Shown here: positions 13,606 through 20,977 of the stretch, in pieces
Layout of the letters: each line of letters opens with the position of its first letter
How positions within the stretch are numbered: the first letter of the stretch is position 1
From: Pseudomonadota bacterium
GTDB taxonomy: Bacteria > Pseudomonadota > Alphaproteobacteria > Rhizobiales > Xanthobacteraceae
DNA length: 30,522 nt
NCBI GenBank assembly: GCA_023388935.1
Contig: JAEWFG010000250.1
Coordinates: 1-30,522 of the forward strand
Reading direction: 5' to 3'
Notes under the pieces: model-generated
The model's database searches: none
What the model was told of the DNA's origin: nothing
The model's input: only the letters and a program-made list of their open reading frames with translations
Made by a program: the position numbers and the translations under genes

Positions 13606-16230
13606 ATGACCTCCGAACGCTATAACGCCCGCGACGCCGAACCGCGCTGGCAAGCCGCCTGGGACGAACAGGCAATCTTCGTCTCCAAGAACGACGATCC
13701 GCGGCCGAAATACTATGTACTCGAGATGTTCCCCTACCCGTCGGGGCGCATCCATATCGGCCATGTCCGCAATTACACGCTCGGCGACGTGCTGGCCCGC
13801 TTCATGCGCGCCAAAGGCTTCAACGTGCTGCATCCGATGGGCTGGGACGCGTTCGGCCTGCCGGCCGAGAACGCCGCCATCGAGCGCAAGGTCGCGCCCA
13901 AGGCCTGGACCTACGACAACATCGCCGCGATGAAGAAGCAGCTCCGCTCCATCGGGCTATCGCTGGACTGGAGCCGCGAGATCGCGACCTGCGATCCCTC
14001 CTATTACAAGCACCAGCAGAAGATGTTTCTGGACTTCCTGCGCGAAGGCCTCGCCGAGCGCGAGAAGCGCAAGGTGAACTGGGACCCCGTCGACATGACC
14101 GTGCTCGCCAACGAGCAGGTGATCGACGGCCGCGGCTGGCGTTCCGGCGCTGTGGTCGAGCAGCGCGAGATGAACCAGTGGGTCTTCAAGATCACGAAGT
14201 ATTCGCAGGAGCTGCTGGCAGCGCTGGATACGCTGGATCGCTGGCCGGACAAGGTGCGGCTGATGCAGCGCAACTGGATCGGCCGCTCCGAAGGCCTGCT
14301 GATTCGCTTCGCGCTGGATCAGGCGACAACGCCGGCCGGCGAGAGCGAGCTGAAGATTTTCACGACGCGCCCCGACACGCTGTTCGGCGCGAAGTTCATG
14401 GCGATCTCGGCCAATCATCCGCTGGCGCAGGCTGCCGCCGCCAAGAACCCGAAGCTCGCGGAGTTCATCGCCGAGATCAAGAAGATCGGCACCGCGCAGG
14501 AAGTCATCGACACTGCGGAGAAGCAGGGTTTTGACACCGGCATCCGCGCCGTTCACCCGTTCGATCCGAGCTGGAAGCTGCCGGTCTATGTCGCGAACTT
14601 CGTGCTGATGGAATACGGCACCGGCGCGATCTTCGGCTGCCCCGCCCACGACCAGCGCGACCTCGACTTCGTCAACAAGTACGATCTCGGCAACATTCCG
14701 GTGGTCTGTCCCGAGGGCCAGGATCCGAAGACATTCGTGATCACCGACACCGCCTATGACGGTGACGGCCGCATGATCAATTCGCGCTTCCTCGACGGCA
14801 TGACCATCGATCAGGCCAAGGAGGACGTCGCAAAGCGTCTCGAGAGCGAGCTGCGCGGCAATGCGCCGGTCGGCGAGCGGCAGGTGAATTTCCGCCTGCG
14901 CGACTGGGGAATTTCACGCCAGCGCTATTGGGGCTGCCCGATCCCCGTCATCCATTGCCCGAAATGCGATGTGGTGCCGGTGCCGGATGCCGACCTGCCG
15001 GTGAAGCTGCCTGACGACGCGACCTTCGACAGGCCGGGCAACGCGCTCGACCATCATCCGACCTGGAAGCACGTCACCTGCCCGCAATGCGGGGCCAAGG
15101 CGCAGCGCGAAACCGACACCATGGACACATTCGTGGATTCGTCCTGGTACTTTGCGCGCTTCACCGATCCCTGGAACGAAACCGCGCCGACGACGCCCGC
15201 GGTCGCGAACCGGATGCTGCCGGTCGACCAATATATCGGCGGCGTCGAGCACGCGATTTTGCATCTGCTCTACAGCCGCTTCTTCACCCGCGCGATGAAG
15301 GCGACGGGGCACGTTGCGCTGGACGAGCCGTTCGCCGGCATGTTCACGCAAGGCATGGTGGTGCACGAGACCTACCAGAAGGCCGACGGCACCTATGTGC
15401 AGCCGGCCGAGGTGAAGATCGAAGGCGCCGGCAGCGACCGCCGCGCCACGCTGTTTGCAACCGGCGAAGGCATCCAGATCGGCGCGATCGAGAAGATGTC
15501 GAAGTCGAAGAAGAACACGGTCGATCCCGACGACATCATCGAGACCTACGGCGCCGACGTCGCCCGCTGGTTCATGCTGTCGGACTCGCCGCCCGACCGC
15601 GACGTGATCTGGAGCGACGAGCGCGTCCAGGGCGCCTCGCGCTTCGTGCAGCGGCTCTGGCGGCTGGTGAACGATTCGGTAGAACTCGCCAAGGGCGCGC
15701 CTGCGGATCGCCCGGCCAGCTTCGGCCCGGATGCCACCGCCTTGCGCAAGGCCGCCCATGGTACGCTGGACAAGGTCACCATCGGGATCGAACGGCTGCA
15801 CTTCAACGTCTGCCTCGCCCATATCCGCGAATTCGCCAATGCGTTCTCCGAGGTGCTGCAGCGCCCCGGCCAGCCTGCCCCCGACCTGGTTTGGGCGATC
15901 CGGGAAGCCGGCCAGATCCTGGTGCAACTGTTCTCCCCGATGATGCCGCACCTGGCCGAGGAGTGCTGGCGGGTTCTGGGCCGGGATGGGCTGGTTTCGG
16001 AGGCCAACTGGCCGCAAATCGAACGCGATTTGCTTGTTGAAGACAGTGTGACCCTGGTGGTCCAGGTCAACGGCAAGAAGCGGGGTGAGGTCACGGTTGC
16101 AACAGCGGCCCAGAATCCGGAAATCGAGGCTGCCGTTTTGGCCCTCGATGCGGTAAAACTAGCCCTGGATGGCAAGCCCGTCCGCAAGGTGATCATCGTC
16201 CCGAAGAGGATCGTGAATGTTGTCGGCTAG
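13606..16230 (+). CDS. leuS: Leucyl-tRNA synthetase
   Basis: This 874-residue class I aminoacyl-tRNA synthetase charges tRNA-Leu. HIGH at 50-53 within FPYPSGRIHIGHVRNY and KMSKS at 630-634 form the ATP site. The editing (CP1) domain occupies the middle, with FTTRPDTLFGAKFMAIS and YGTGAIFGCPAHDQRDLDF. The anticodon-binding domain and a short C-terminal domain (VVQVNGKKRGEV) complete it. DTFVDSSWYFARF is the usual leucine-specific segment. The length fits bacterial LeuRS, and nothing essential is missing. It overlaps the lptE start by 14 bases, so leuS and lptE form a translationally coupled pair with holA downstream. Confidence 0.98.
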   Translation: MTSERYNARDAEPRWQAAWDEQAIFVSKNDDPRPKYYVLEMFPYPSGRIHIGHVRNYTLGDVLARFMRAKGFNVLHPMGWDAFGLPAENAAIERKVAPKAWTYDNIAAMKKQLRSIGLSLDWSREIATCDPSYYKHQQKMFLDFLREGLAEREKRKVNWDPVDMTVLANEQVIDGRGWRSGAVVEQREMNQWVFKITKYSQELLAALDTLDRWPDKVRLMQRNWIGRSEGLLIRFALDQATTPAGESELKIFTTRPDTLFGAKFMAISANHPLAQAAAAKNPKLAEFIAEIKKIGTAQEVIDTAEKQGFDTGIRAVHPFDPSWKLPVYVANFVLMEYGTGAIFGCPAHDQRDLDFVNKYDLGNIPVVCPEGQDPKTFVITDTAYDGDGRMINSRFLDGMTIDQAKEDVAKRLESELRGNAPVGERQVNFRLRDWGISRQRYWGCPIPVIHCPKCDVVPVPDADLPVKLPDDATFDRPGNALDHHPTWKHVTCPQCGAKAQRETDTMDTFVDSSWYFARFTDPWNETAPTTPAVANRMLPVDQYIGGVEHAILHLLYSRFFTRAMKATGHVALDEPFAGMFTQGMVVHETYQKADGTYVQPAEVKIEGAGSDRRATLFATGEGIQIGAIEKMSKSKKNTVDPDDIIETYGADVARWFMLSDSPPDRDVIWSDERVQGASRFVQRLWRLVNDSVELAKGAPADRPASFGPDATALRKAAHGTLDKVTIGIERLHFNVCLAHIREFANAFSEVLQRPGQPAPDLVWAIREAGQILVQLFSPMMPHLAEECWRVLGRDGLVSEANWPQIERDLLVEDSVTLVVQVNGKKRGEVTVATAAQNPEIEAAVLALDAVKLALDGKPVRKVIIVPKRIVNVVG

Positions 16231-16768
16231 GATCCGCATCGCAGCCCGCTTGCTCGCGGTCGCCGCATTGGCGGCGCTGACGGCCGGCTGCTTCCAGCCG
16301 ATGTATGCCGAGCATACCGACGGCACCCCGGGCCTGCGCGAGAAGCTGATGGGGGTCGACCTTCCGCCGGTCGACAAGCCGAACGCCTCCCGCGAGGCCC
16401 GGGTCGGGGTCGAAGTCCGCAACGCGCTGGCTTTCAAGCTTTACGGCACGGCGACGGGCATGCCGCCGACCCACCGCCTGGTGATCCGCTTCACTTCCAG
16501 CCGGTCGTCCCTGATGATCGATCCCAACACGGCGCTGCCGACCAGTGAAAACTACGGCATCGACGCCCAGTACAATTTGATTGAGGTCGTCACCGGAAAG
16601 TCGGTGATGACCGGCTCGACGTTCTCGCGCGTGTCCTACGACATGCCCGGTTCCTACCAGCGTTTCAGCCGCAACCGCGCGGTGCGTGACGCCGAGGATC
16701 GTGCGGCCAACGAGATCGCCGAGAACATCGCGACCCGGTTGGCCTCGTTCTTCACCGCGGGCACGTAA
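16217..16768 (+). CDS. lptE: LPS-assembly lipoprotein LptE
   Basis: This 183-residue outer-membrane lipoprotein plugs the LptD barrel and helps insert lipopolysaccharide at the cell surface. A short basic, hydrophobic signal peptide ends in the lipobox LTAGC, so Cys25 would be lipidated. The mature part (FQPMYAEHTDG..., then YNLIEVVTGKSVMTGSTFSRVSYD and DAEDRAANEIAENIATRLASFF) matches the LptE/RlpB fold. The start overlaps leuS by 14 bases. The leuS-lptE-holA order is conserved in many proteobacteria. A repeat separates it from holA. Identification is by sequence and context together, as the family is divergent. Confidence 0.92.
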   Translation: MLSARIRIAARLLAVAALAALTAGCFQPMYAEHTDGTPGLREKLMGVDLPPVDKPNASREARVGVEVRNALAFKLYGTATGMPPTHRLVIRFTSSRSSLMIDPNTALPTSENYGIDAQYNLIEVVTGKSVMTGSTFSRVSYDMPGSYQRFSRNRAVRDAEDRAANEIAENIATRLASFFTAGT

Positions 16769-16777
16769 ATCACCTCT

Positions 16778-16867
16778 GTCATTCCGGGGCACGCGAAGCG
16801 TGAACCCGGAATCTCGATCCGAAATCTCCAAATCCCGGATTCGCTTCCAACGAGGCGCCGGAATCAC
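16778..16867. repeat. Degenerate REP-like repeat, 'GTCATTCCGGGGC' family
   Basis: GTCATTCCGGGGC (16778-16790) and GCGCCGGAATCAC (16855-16867) pair imperfectly, with an internal AACCCGGAATC / AAATCCCGGATTCG region. It is the same family as 6846-6969 but more diverged. It lies between lptE and holA in the same transcription unit, ending 13 bases before the holA start. Confidence 0.7.
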
Positions 16868-16880
16868 CGCTTGGAGCAAA

Positions 16881-17909
16881 ATGGTCGCGTTGCGCGGAAA
16901 AGAGATCGACGCCTTCCTCGCTCGCCCCGATGCGGGCCGTCCGATCATCCTGCTCTACGGCCCCGATGCGGGCCTCGTGCGCGAACGGGCGGATACGCTG
17001 ATCGCTTCGGCTGTCGACGATCCCAACGATCCCTTCTCGCTGGTCAAACTGGACGGCGACGAGCTCTCCGCCGAACCGTCGCGGCTCGTCGATGAAGCCA
17101 TGACGGTGCCATTGTTCGGCGGTCGCCGCGCCATCCGCGTCCGCGCCGGCTCGCGCAGCTTTGCGAGCGGTATCGACACGTTGGCGGAGATGAGCGTGAA
17201 GGATTGCCGGATCGTGATCGAGGCCGGCGAGCTGCGACCGGAGTCACCGCTGCGCAAGGCTTGCGAGCGCGCCAAGACGGCTGTGGCGATCGGCTGCTAT
17301 CCCGACACCGAGCGTGACCTGGCGAGGCTGATGGAGGACGAGCTCCGCATCGCCAATCTGCGCATCGCGCAGGACGCCCGCGCCGCCCTGATGTCGTTCC
17401 TCGGCGGTGACCGCCAGGCCTCGCGCAACGAGCTGCGAAAGCTTACGCTCTATGCGCATGGCAAAGGCGAGATCACGCTGGATGACGTGATGTCCGTGGT
17501 TGCGGACGCGTCCGAACTGAAGCTCGATCCCATCGTCGACGGCGCCTTCGCCGGCCGGCCCGACATCGTCGAGACCGAGTTCGCAAAAGCCATGATCGCC
17601 GGCACTTATCCCGGCGTGATCATCTCGGCGGCGCTGCGCCAGGCGGCGTGGCTGCACAAATCGGCGCTCGCGATCGCCGACGGCACGCCGGCCTCCGCCG
17701 TGCTCGACGGCGGATTTCCGCGGCTGCATTTTTCACGAAAGCCCGCAGTCGAAGCAGCGCTGCGCAATTTCAGCGTAGCGCGGCTCGCCGCCGTCATCGA
17801 GCAGCTCGCGACAGCCGCGCTCGACACCCGCAAGCAATCCACCCTCGCCGCCGCCATCGCCCAGCGCACACTGATGGCGATCGCCGCGAACGCGAAACGG
17901 CGGGGCTGA
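16881..17909 (+). CDS. holA: DNA polymerase III subunit delta
   Basis: This 342-residue clamp-loader subunit opens the beta sliding clamp so it can be placed on primed DNA. The N-terminal AAA-like region includes IILLYGPDAGLVRERADTLI, and VPLFGGRRAIRVRAG follows. The middle and collar region contains FLGGDRQASRNELRKLTLYAHGKGEITLDDV, typical of HolA, and the C-terminus ends LMAIAANAKRRG. As usual for delta, there is no true Walker A. I chose ATG 16881 because GGAG sits five bases upstream; the frame is open further 5' but only through lptE and repeat sequence. It converges on parB, with two repeats between. Confidence 0.93.
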   Translation: MVALRGKEIDAFLARPDAGRPIILLYGPDAGLVRERADTLIASAVDDPNDPFSLVKLDGDELSAEPSRLVDEAMTVPLFGGRRAIRVRAGSRSFASGIDTLAEMSVKDCRIVIEAGELRPESPLRKACERAKTAVAIGCYPDTERDLARLMEDELRIANLRIAQDARAALMSFLGGDRQASRNELRKLTLYAHGKGEITLDDVMSVVADASELKLDPIVDGAFAGRPDIVETEFAKAMIAGTYPGVIISAALRQAAWLHKSALAIADGTPASAVLDGGFPRLHFSRKPAVEAALRNFSVARLAAVIEQLATAALDTRKQSTLAAAIAQRTLMAIAANAKRRG

Positions 17910-17954
17910 GCCCCCCGTTCTTTCCACGTCATTGCGGCGCATCTCTCTCAACCT

Positions 17955-18107
17955 CGTCATTGCGAGGAGCTCGTGACAAAATTGCGAAGCAATTTTGCAC
18001 TGAAGCGACGAAGCAATCCAGAATCTTTCCGCGGAAGGATTCTGGATTGCTTCGCGGAGCCTGTCATCGGGCCGCGCTATGCGCGGACCCGTTGGCTCGC
18101 AATGACG
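17955..18107. repeat. Composite REP-like inverted repeat, 'CGTCATTGCGAG' family
   Basis: Outer arms are CGTCATTGCGAG (17955-17966) and CTCGCAATGACG (18096-18107). The inner arms GAAGCAATCCAGAATC (18010-18025) and GATTCTGGATTGCTTC (18038-18053) are a perfect 16-bp match around TTTCCGCGGAAG. A further AAAATTGC / GCAATTTT pair lies near 17977-17996. It is the most complete copy of this family in the window, between convergent holA and parB. Confidence 0.9.
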
Positions 18108-18121
18108 GGAATAGTGCATGC

Positions 18122-18220
18122 CCCTCATCCTGAGGAGCGCGCTCTTGCGCGCATCTCGAAGGATGAAGGCCCGGGCCCTCGCCCTTCGAGACGCCGCTTC
18201 GCGGCTCCTCAGGGTGAGGG
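18122..18220. repeat. REP-like inverted repeat, 'CCTCATCCTGAGGAGC' family
   Basis: The left arm CCTCATCCTGAGGAGC (18123-18138) pairs with GCTCCTCAGGGTGAGG (18204-18219). Inner ATCTCGAAGG pairs with CCCTTCGAGA. This family is distinct from its neighbour at 17955-18107 and sits 15 bases after it. The rest of the holA-parB gap (18221-18285) shows nothing recognisable. Confidence 0.88.
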
Positions 18221-18285
18221 TGACAGACTGTCTATGTTACGCGAGATCCGGATTCGTGCGTTGTGCGTGCTGAGGCCATTGCAGG

Positions 18286-19170
18286 CTAAAGCGCGCCCTT
18301 CGCGAGGCGCCGCATCACCTCGTCGAGTTGATCGAGATTGCGGTAGTTGATTTGCACGGAGCCGCCGGGGTCGCGGTGACTGACGGTGACCTTGAGCCCG
18401 AGTGCGTCGCTGACGCGTTTCTCGAGATCGATCGTGTCCGGGTCCTTTTCCTTGGCGCCGGCGCGCGCCTTCTGCGGCTTGCGCTCCGGCACACCCTCTT
18501 CATGCGCCAGCGCCTCGGCCTGGCGGACGTTGAGGCCTTCCTCGACGATGCGCTTGGCGGCGGAGAGCGGATCGGGCACGCCGATCAGCGCACGAGCATG
18601 TCCGGCGGTCAGCTCGCCGGTCGCGATGAAGGCCTGCACCTCGGCCGGCAGCTTCGTGAGCCGCATCATGTTCGCGACGTGGCTGCGGCTCTTGCCGACG
18701 ACTTTTGCGATGTCGTCCTGGCTGCGTTTGAACTCGTTGGCGAGCGCGTGATAGCCCTGCGCCTCTTCCATCGGATTGAGGTCTTCGCGCTGTACGTTCT
18801 CGACGATCGCGAACTCCAGCGCATCGCTGTCGCTGATGTCGACCGGCACGATCGGCACTTCGTGCAGGCCAGCCATTTGCGAGGCACGCCAGCGCCGCTC
18901 GCCAGCGATGATCTCGTAGCGGTCCTGCGCGCCCTTCACCGGGCGCACGACGATCGGCTGGATCACGCCGTGCTGCTTGATGGAGTCGGAGAGCTCCTTG
19001 AGCTCGGTTTCCGAAAACGTACGGCGCGGGTTGCGCGGATTGGGCTTGATGAATTCGATCGGCACCTTGCGCTGCGCGCGCGGACGATCGACATGCGCGG
19101 CCTCGCCGCCGACGTCACCGATCAGACTCGCAAGACCGCGGCCCAGTCGCGAACGCGCTTCGTCGGCCAT
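18286..19170 (-). CDS. parB: Chromosome-partitioning protein ParB
   Basis: This 294-residue protein is a CTP-dependent DNA clamp that loads at parS and spreads to mark the origin for segregation. The N-terminal RSRLGRGLASLIGD is the conserved ParA-stimulating segment. The CTPase domain includes PNPRNPRRTF and GERRWRA at 90-96. A helix-turn-helix follows in DIAKVVGKSRSHVANMMRLTKLP, and the C-terminal dimer domain includes NYRNLDQLDEVMRRL. I chose ATG 19170 because GGGAG lies six bases before it. The upstream frame would run through a repeat. It follows parA after 138 bases that contain an inverted repeat. Three parS sites occur within 4 kb. Confidence 0.97.
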   Translation of the reverse strand: MADEARSRLGRGLASLIGDVGGEAAHVDRPRAQRKVPIEFIKPNPRNPRRTFSETELKELSDSIKQHGVIQPIVVRPVKGAQDRYEIIAGERRWRASQMAGLHEVPIVPVDISDSDALEFAIVENVQREDLNPMEEAQGYHALANEFKRSQDDIAKVVGKSRSHVANMMRLTKLPAEVQAFIATGELTAGHARALIGVPDPLSAAKRIVEEGLNVRQAEALAHEEGVPERKPQKARAGAKEKDPDTIDLEKRVSDALGLKVTVSHRDPGGSVQINYRNLDQLDEVMRRLAKGAL

Positions 19171-19217
19171 CGCCAGCTCCCTTGGATTCACGTCGCAGCA
19201 CTCCAGAACTGAATTAT

Positions 19218-19302
19218 CGTAGGGTGGGCAAAGCGAAGCGTGCCCACCGATTAGGCGCAGAAGATGGCGGGCACGGCGAAGGCCGCCTTTGCCCACCCTA
19301 CG
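19218..19302. repeat. Inverted repeat 'CGTAGGGTGGGCAAAG' between parA and parB
   Basis: CGTAGGGTGGGCAAAG (19218-19233) and CTTTGCCCACCCTACG (19287-19302) are perfect 16-bp arms. Internal GTGCCCACC and GGCGGGCAC add further pairing. It fills most of the parA-parB gap and could reduce parB expression relative to parA. The family differs from the other repeats in the window. Confidence 0.9.
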
Positions 19303-19308
19303 GCATCG

Positions 19309-20163
19309 TCAATGCGTGACGCGCAGCTCGCGCTCGCGCTGGATCACTTCGGTCGCGAGCCGCAAATAGGCTTCGCTGCCGACGCATTTGAGATCATAGA
19401 CCAGGACCGGCTTGCCGTAGGACGGCGCCTCGGAGATGCGGACGTTGCGCGGGATCATGGTCTTGTAGACCTTCTCGCCCATGAACTGCCGGACGTCGGC
19501 GACGACCTGGTTCGAGAGATTGTTGCGCGAGTCGAACATGGTCAGCACGATGCCGTGGATCGACAGGTTCGGATTGAGCGTCGAGCGCACCTGCTCCACC
19601 GTCTGCAGCAATTGCGAGAGACCTTCGAGCGCGAAGAACTCGCACTGCAGCGGCACCAGGATGGCGTCCGATGCCGCCATCGCGTTCACCGTGAGCAGGT
19701 TGAGCGAGGGCGGGCAGTCGATCAGCACATAGGTGTAATCGGCGTCCGGAGAGACGTTGTTGTTGAGCGAGCCGATCGCGTCGCGCAACTTGAAGGCGCG
19801 GCCGGGCGTGGTGCCGAGCTCGAGCTCCAGGCCGGAGAGGTCCATGGTCGAGGGCGCGATGTGCAGCCGCGGTACCGCGGTCGAGACCACCGCCTCGCGC
19901 AGATTCGCTTCGCCGACCAGCACGTCGTAGATCGAGCAACTTCGGTTGCGGCGATCGATGCCAAGGCCGGTGGAGGCATTGCCCTGCGGATCGAGATCTA
20001 TGACCAGCACACGCTCGCCAATCGCCGCGAGCGCCGTACCGAGATTGATCGCTGTGGTTGTCTTTCCGACACCGCCCTTCTGATTCGCGAGCGCCAGGAT
20101 GCGCGGGTGACCATGCGGGACCTCGGTGCTCTGTTCTTGCTGCGGTTCGTCAATCACGCTCAT
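19309..20163 (-). CDS. parA: Chromosome-partitioning ATPase ParA (Soj)
   Basis: This 284-residue deviant Walker ATPase forms a nucleoid-bound gradient that pulls ParB-parS complexes apart. KGGVGKTT at 29-36 is the deviant Walker A, and VLVIDLDPQGNAS and VLIDCPPSLNLLTVNAM are the switch and Walker B regions. PRNVRISEAPSYGKPV is the typical C-terminal segment. The short N-terminus marks a chromosomal (type Ib-like) ParA with no helix-turn-helix. I chose ATG 20163, with GGGGAA seven bases upstream. The frame continues upstream to 20238 but would overlap the end of rsmG. It is in an operon after rsmG (31-base gap) and before parB. Confidence 0.97.
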   Translation of the reverse strand: MSVIDEPQQEQSTEVPHGHPRILALANQKGGVGKTTTAINLGTALAAIGERVLVIDLDPQGNASTGLGIDRRNRSCSIYDVLVGEANLREAVVSTAVPRLHIAPSTMDLSGLELELGTTPGRAFKLRDAIGSLNNNVSPDADYTYVLIDCPPSLNLLTVNAMAASDAILVPLQCEFFALEGLSQLLQTVEQVRSTLNPNLSIHGIVLTMFDSRNNLSNQVVADVRQFMGEKVYKTMIPRNVRISEAPSYGKPVLVYDLKCVGSEAYLRLATEVIQRERELRVTH

Positions 20164-20194
20164 CGCAAATTCCCCACTCGACCCCTGAACCCCA

Positions 20195-20968
20195 TCACCC
20201 GCGCCGTTCGGCGGCATTGAGCTCCACGATCCAGCCATCCCCGGTGCGGCTTCGGTGGAGCTGAGGCTGAATATTCCAATATTTAGCGGCTTCGGTCAAT
20301 TCAGCCTCTACATCTTGACCCTTTGGAAACAACGCTTTTGCACCGTGGCGCATCAGCGGCTCCGCAAACCCGATGAGTTGATGTAGCGGAGCCAATGCCC
20401 GCGCGGTGACGCAATCAACGGGACCGGTGATTCTATCCACATTATCCCCGATCTCAGCGAGATGTACGACCCCCGGAGATGCGGTGACGCGAATCGCTTC
20501 GCGGAGGAACGCCGCCTTCTTCGCGATCCGCTCAATGAGATGGACGCTGGCGCCCGGCATCCCGGCCATCGCGCAGGCCAGGACGACGCCGGGAAAGCCG
20601 CCGCCGCTGCCGAGGTCGGCCCAGCGCTTTGCCGAAGGCGCGAGATCGACGAGCTGAAGTGAGTCGGCGATGTGCCGCGTCCAGAGATGCGGCAAGGTCG
20701 AGGGCGCAACCAGATTGGTCTTGGCCTGCCACTCCCGGAGCAGCGCGATGTAGCGATCGAGTCGGGCTTCCGTTTCATGGGAGACGGGCGCGAGCTTGAG
20801 CGCCTCGGTCTTGTCAGCGGCGATGACGGAGTCCAGCGACTTGTCGTTCGCACTGACCTTATCGATCCTTGGGCCGACGGTCGCCGGCCCGGCTTGGCGC
20901 CCGGCCCCCTCGCCCGCTTCAGAACGTTGCGATGATGATCTGCCGCCCGCCGGCCCGCGCTGTTTCAC
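20195..20968 (-). CDS. rsmG: 16S rRNA (guanine-527 N7) methyltransferase RsmG (GidB)
   Basis: This enzyme methylates G527 of 16S rRNA using S-adenosylmethionine, and its loss gives low-level streptomycin resistance. The SAM-binding motif is WADLGSGGGFPGVVLA (DLGSGGGFPG at 118-127 of the 257-residue frame). LIERIAKKAAFLREAIRV and VTARALAPL follow. The only ATG, GTG or TTG I find upstream of the conserved domain is GTG 20968, which lies inside a parS sequence ten bases after the mnmG stop. This gives an N-terminal extension of about 40 low-complexity residues (QRGPAGGRSSSQRSEAGEG...). An unusual start nearer the SLDSVIAADK segment is possible. It sits in a mnmG-rsmG-parA-parB operon. Confidence 0.93.
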   Translation of the reverse strand: MKQRGPAGGRSSSQRSEAGEGAGRQAGPATVGPRIDKVSANDKSLDSVIAADKTEALKLAPVSHETEARLDRYIALLREWQAKTNLVAPSTLPHLWTRHIADSLQLVDLAPSAKRWADLGSGGGFPGVVLACAMAGMPGASVHLIERIAKKAAFLREAIRVTASPGVVHLAEIGDNVDRITGPVDCVTARALAPLHQLIGFAEPLMRHGAKALFPKGQDVEAELTEAAKYWNIQPQLHRSRTGDGWIVELNAAERRG

Positions 20969-20976
20969 GTGAAACG
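20961..20976. promoter_or_regulatory. parS: parS centromere site 1
   Basis: TGTTTCACGTGAAACG matches the 16-bp parS consensus TGTTNCACGTGAAACA except for the last base. It overlaps the GTG start of rsmG (20966-20968) and ends two bases from the mnmG stop codon. It would be a ParB loading site near the origin. Confidence 0.93.
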
Positions 20977-20977
20977 C

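Noticed and set aside
14914..16017. Minus-strand open frame of 367 codons opposite leuS
   Set aside because: It is antisense to conserved leuS sequence including KMSKS, with no ribosome-binding site or family similarity.
17955..18220. Repeated units initially considered as a possible CRISPR array
   Set aside because: The units are inverted rather than direct repeats, belong to two different families, and have no regular spacers or cas genes.
18922..19296. Longer ParB start at 19296 and longer ParA start at 20238
   Set aside because: The extra codons run through a repeat (ParB) or the end of rsmG (ParA). Good ribosome-binding sites precede 19170 and 20163, which give the conserved N-termini.
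20433..20441. CTATCCACA, one mismatch from a DnaA box
   Set aside because: It is a single isolated copy inside rsmG coding sequence with no AT-rich element nearby, so it is most likely chance.
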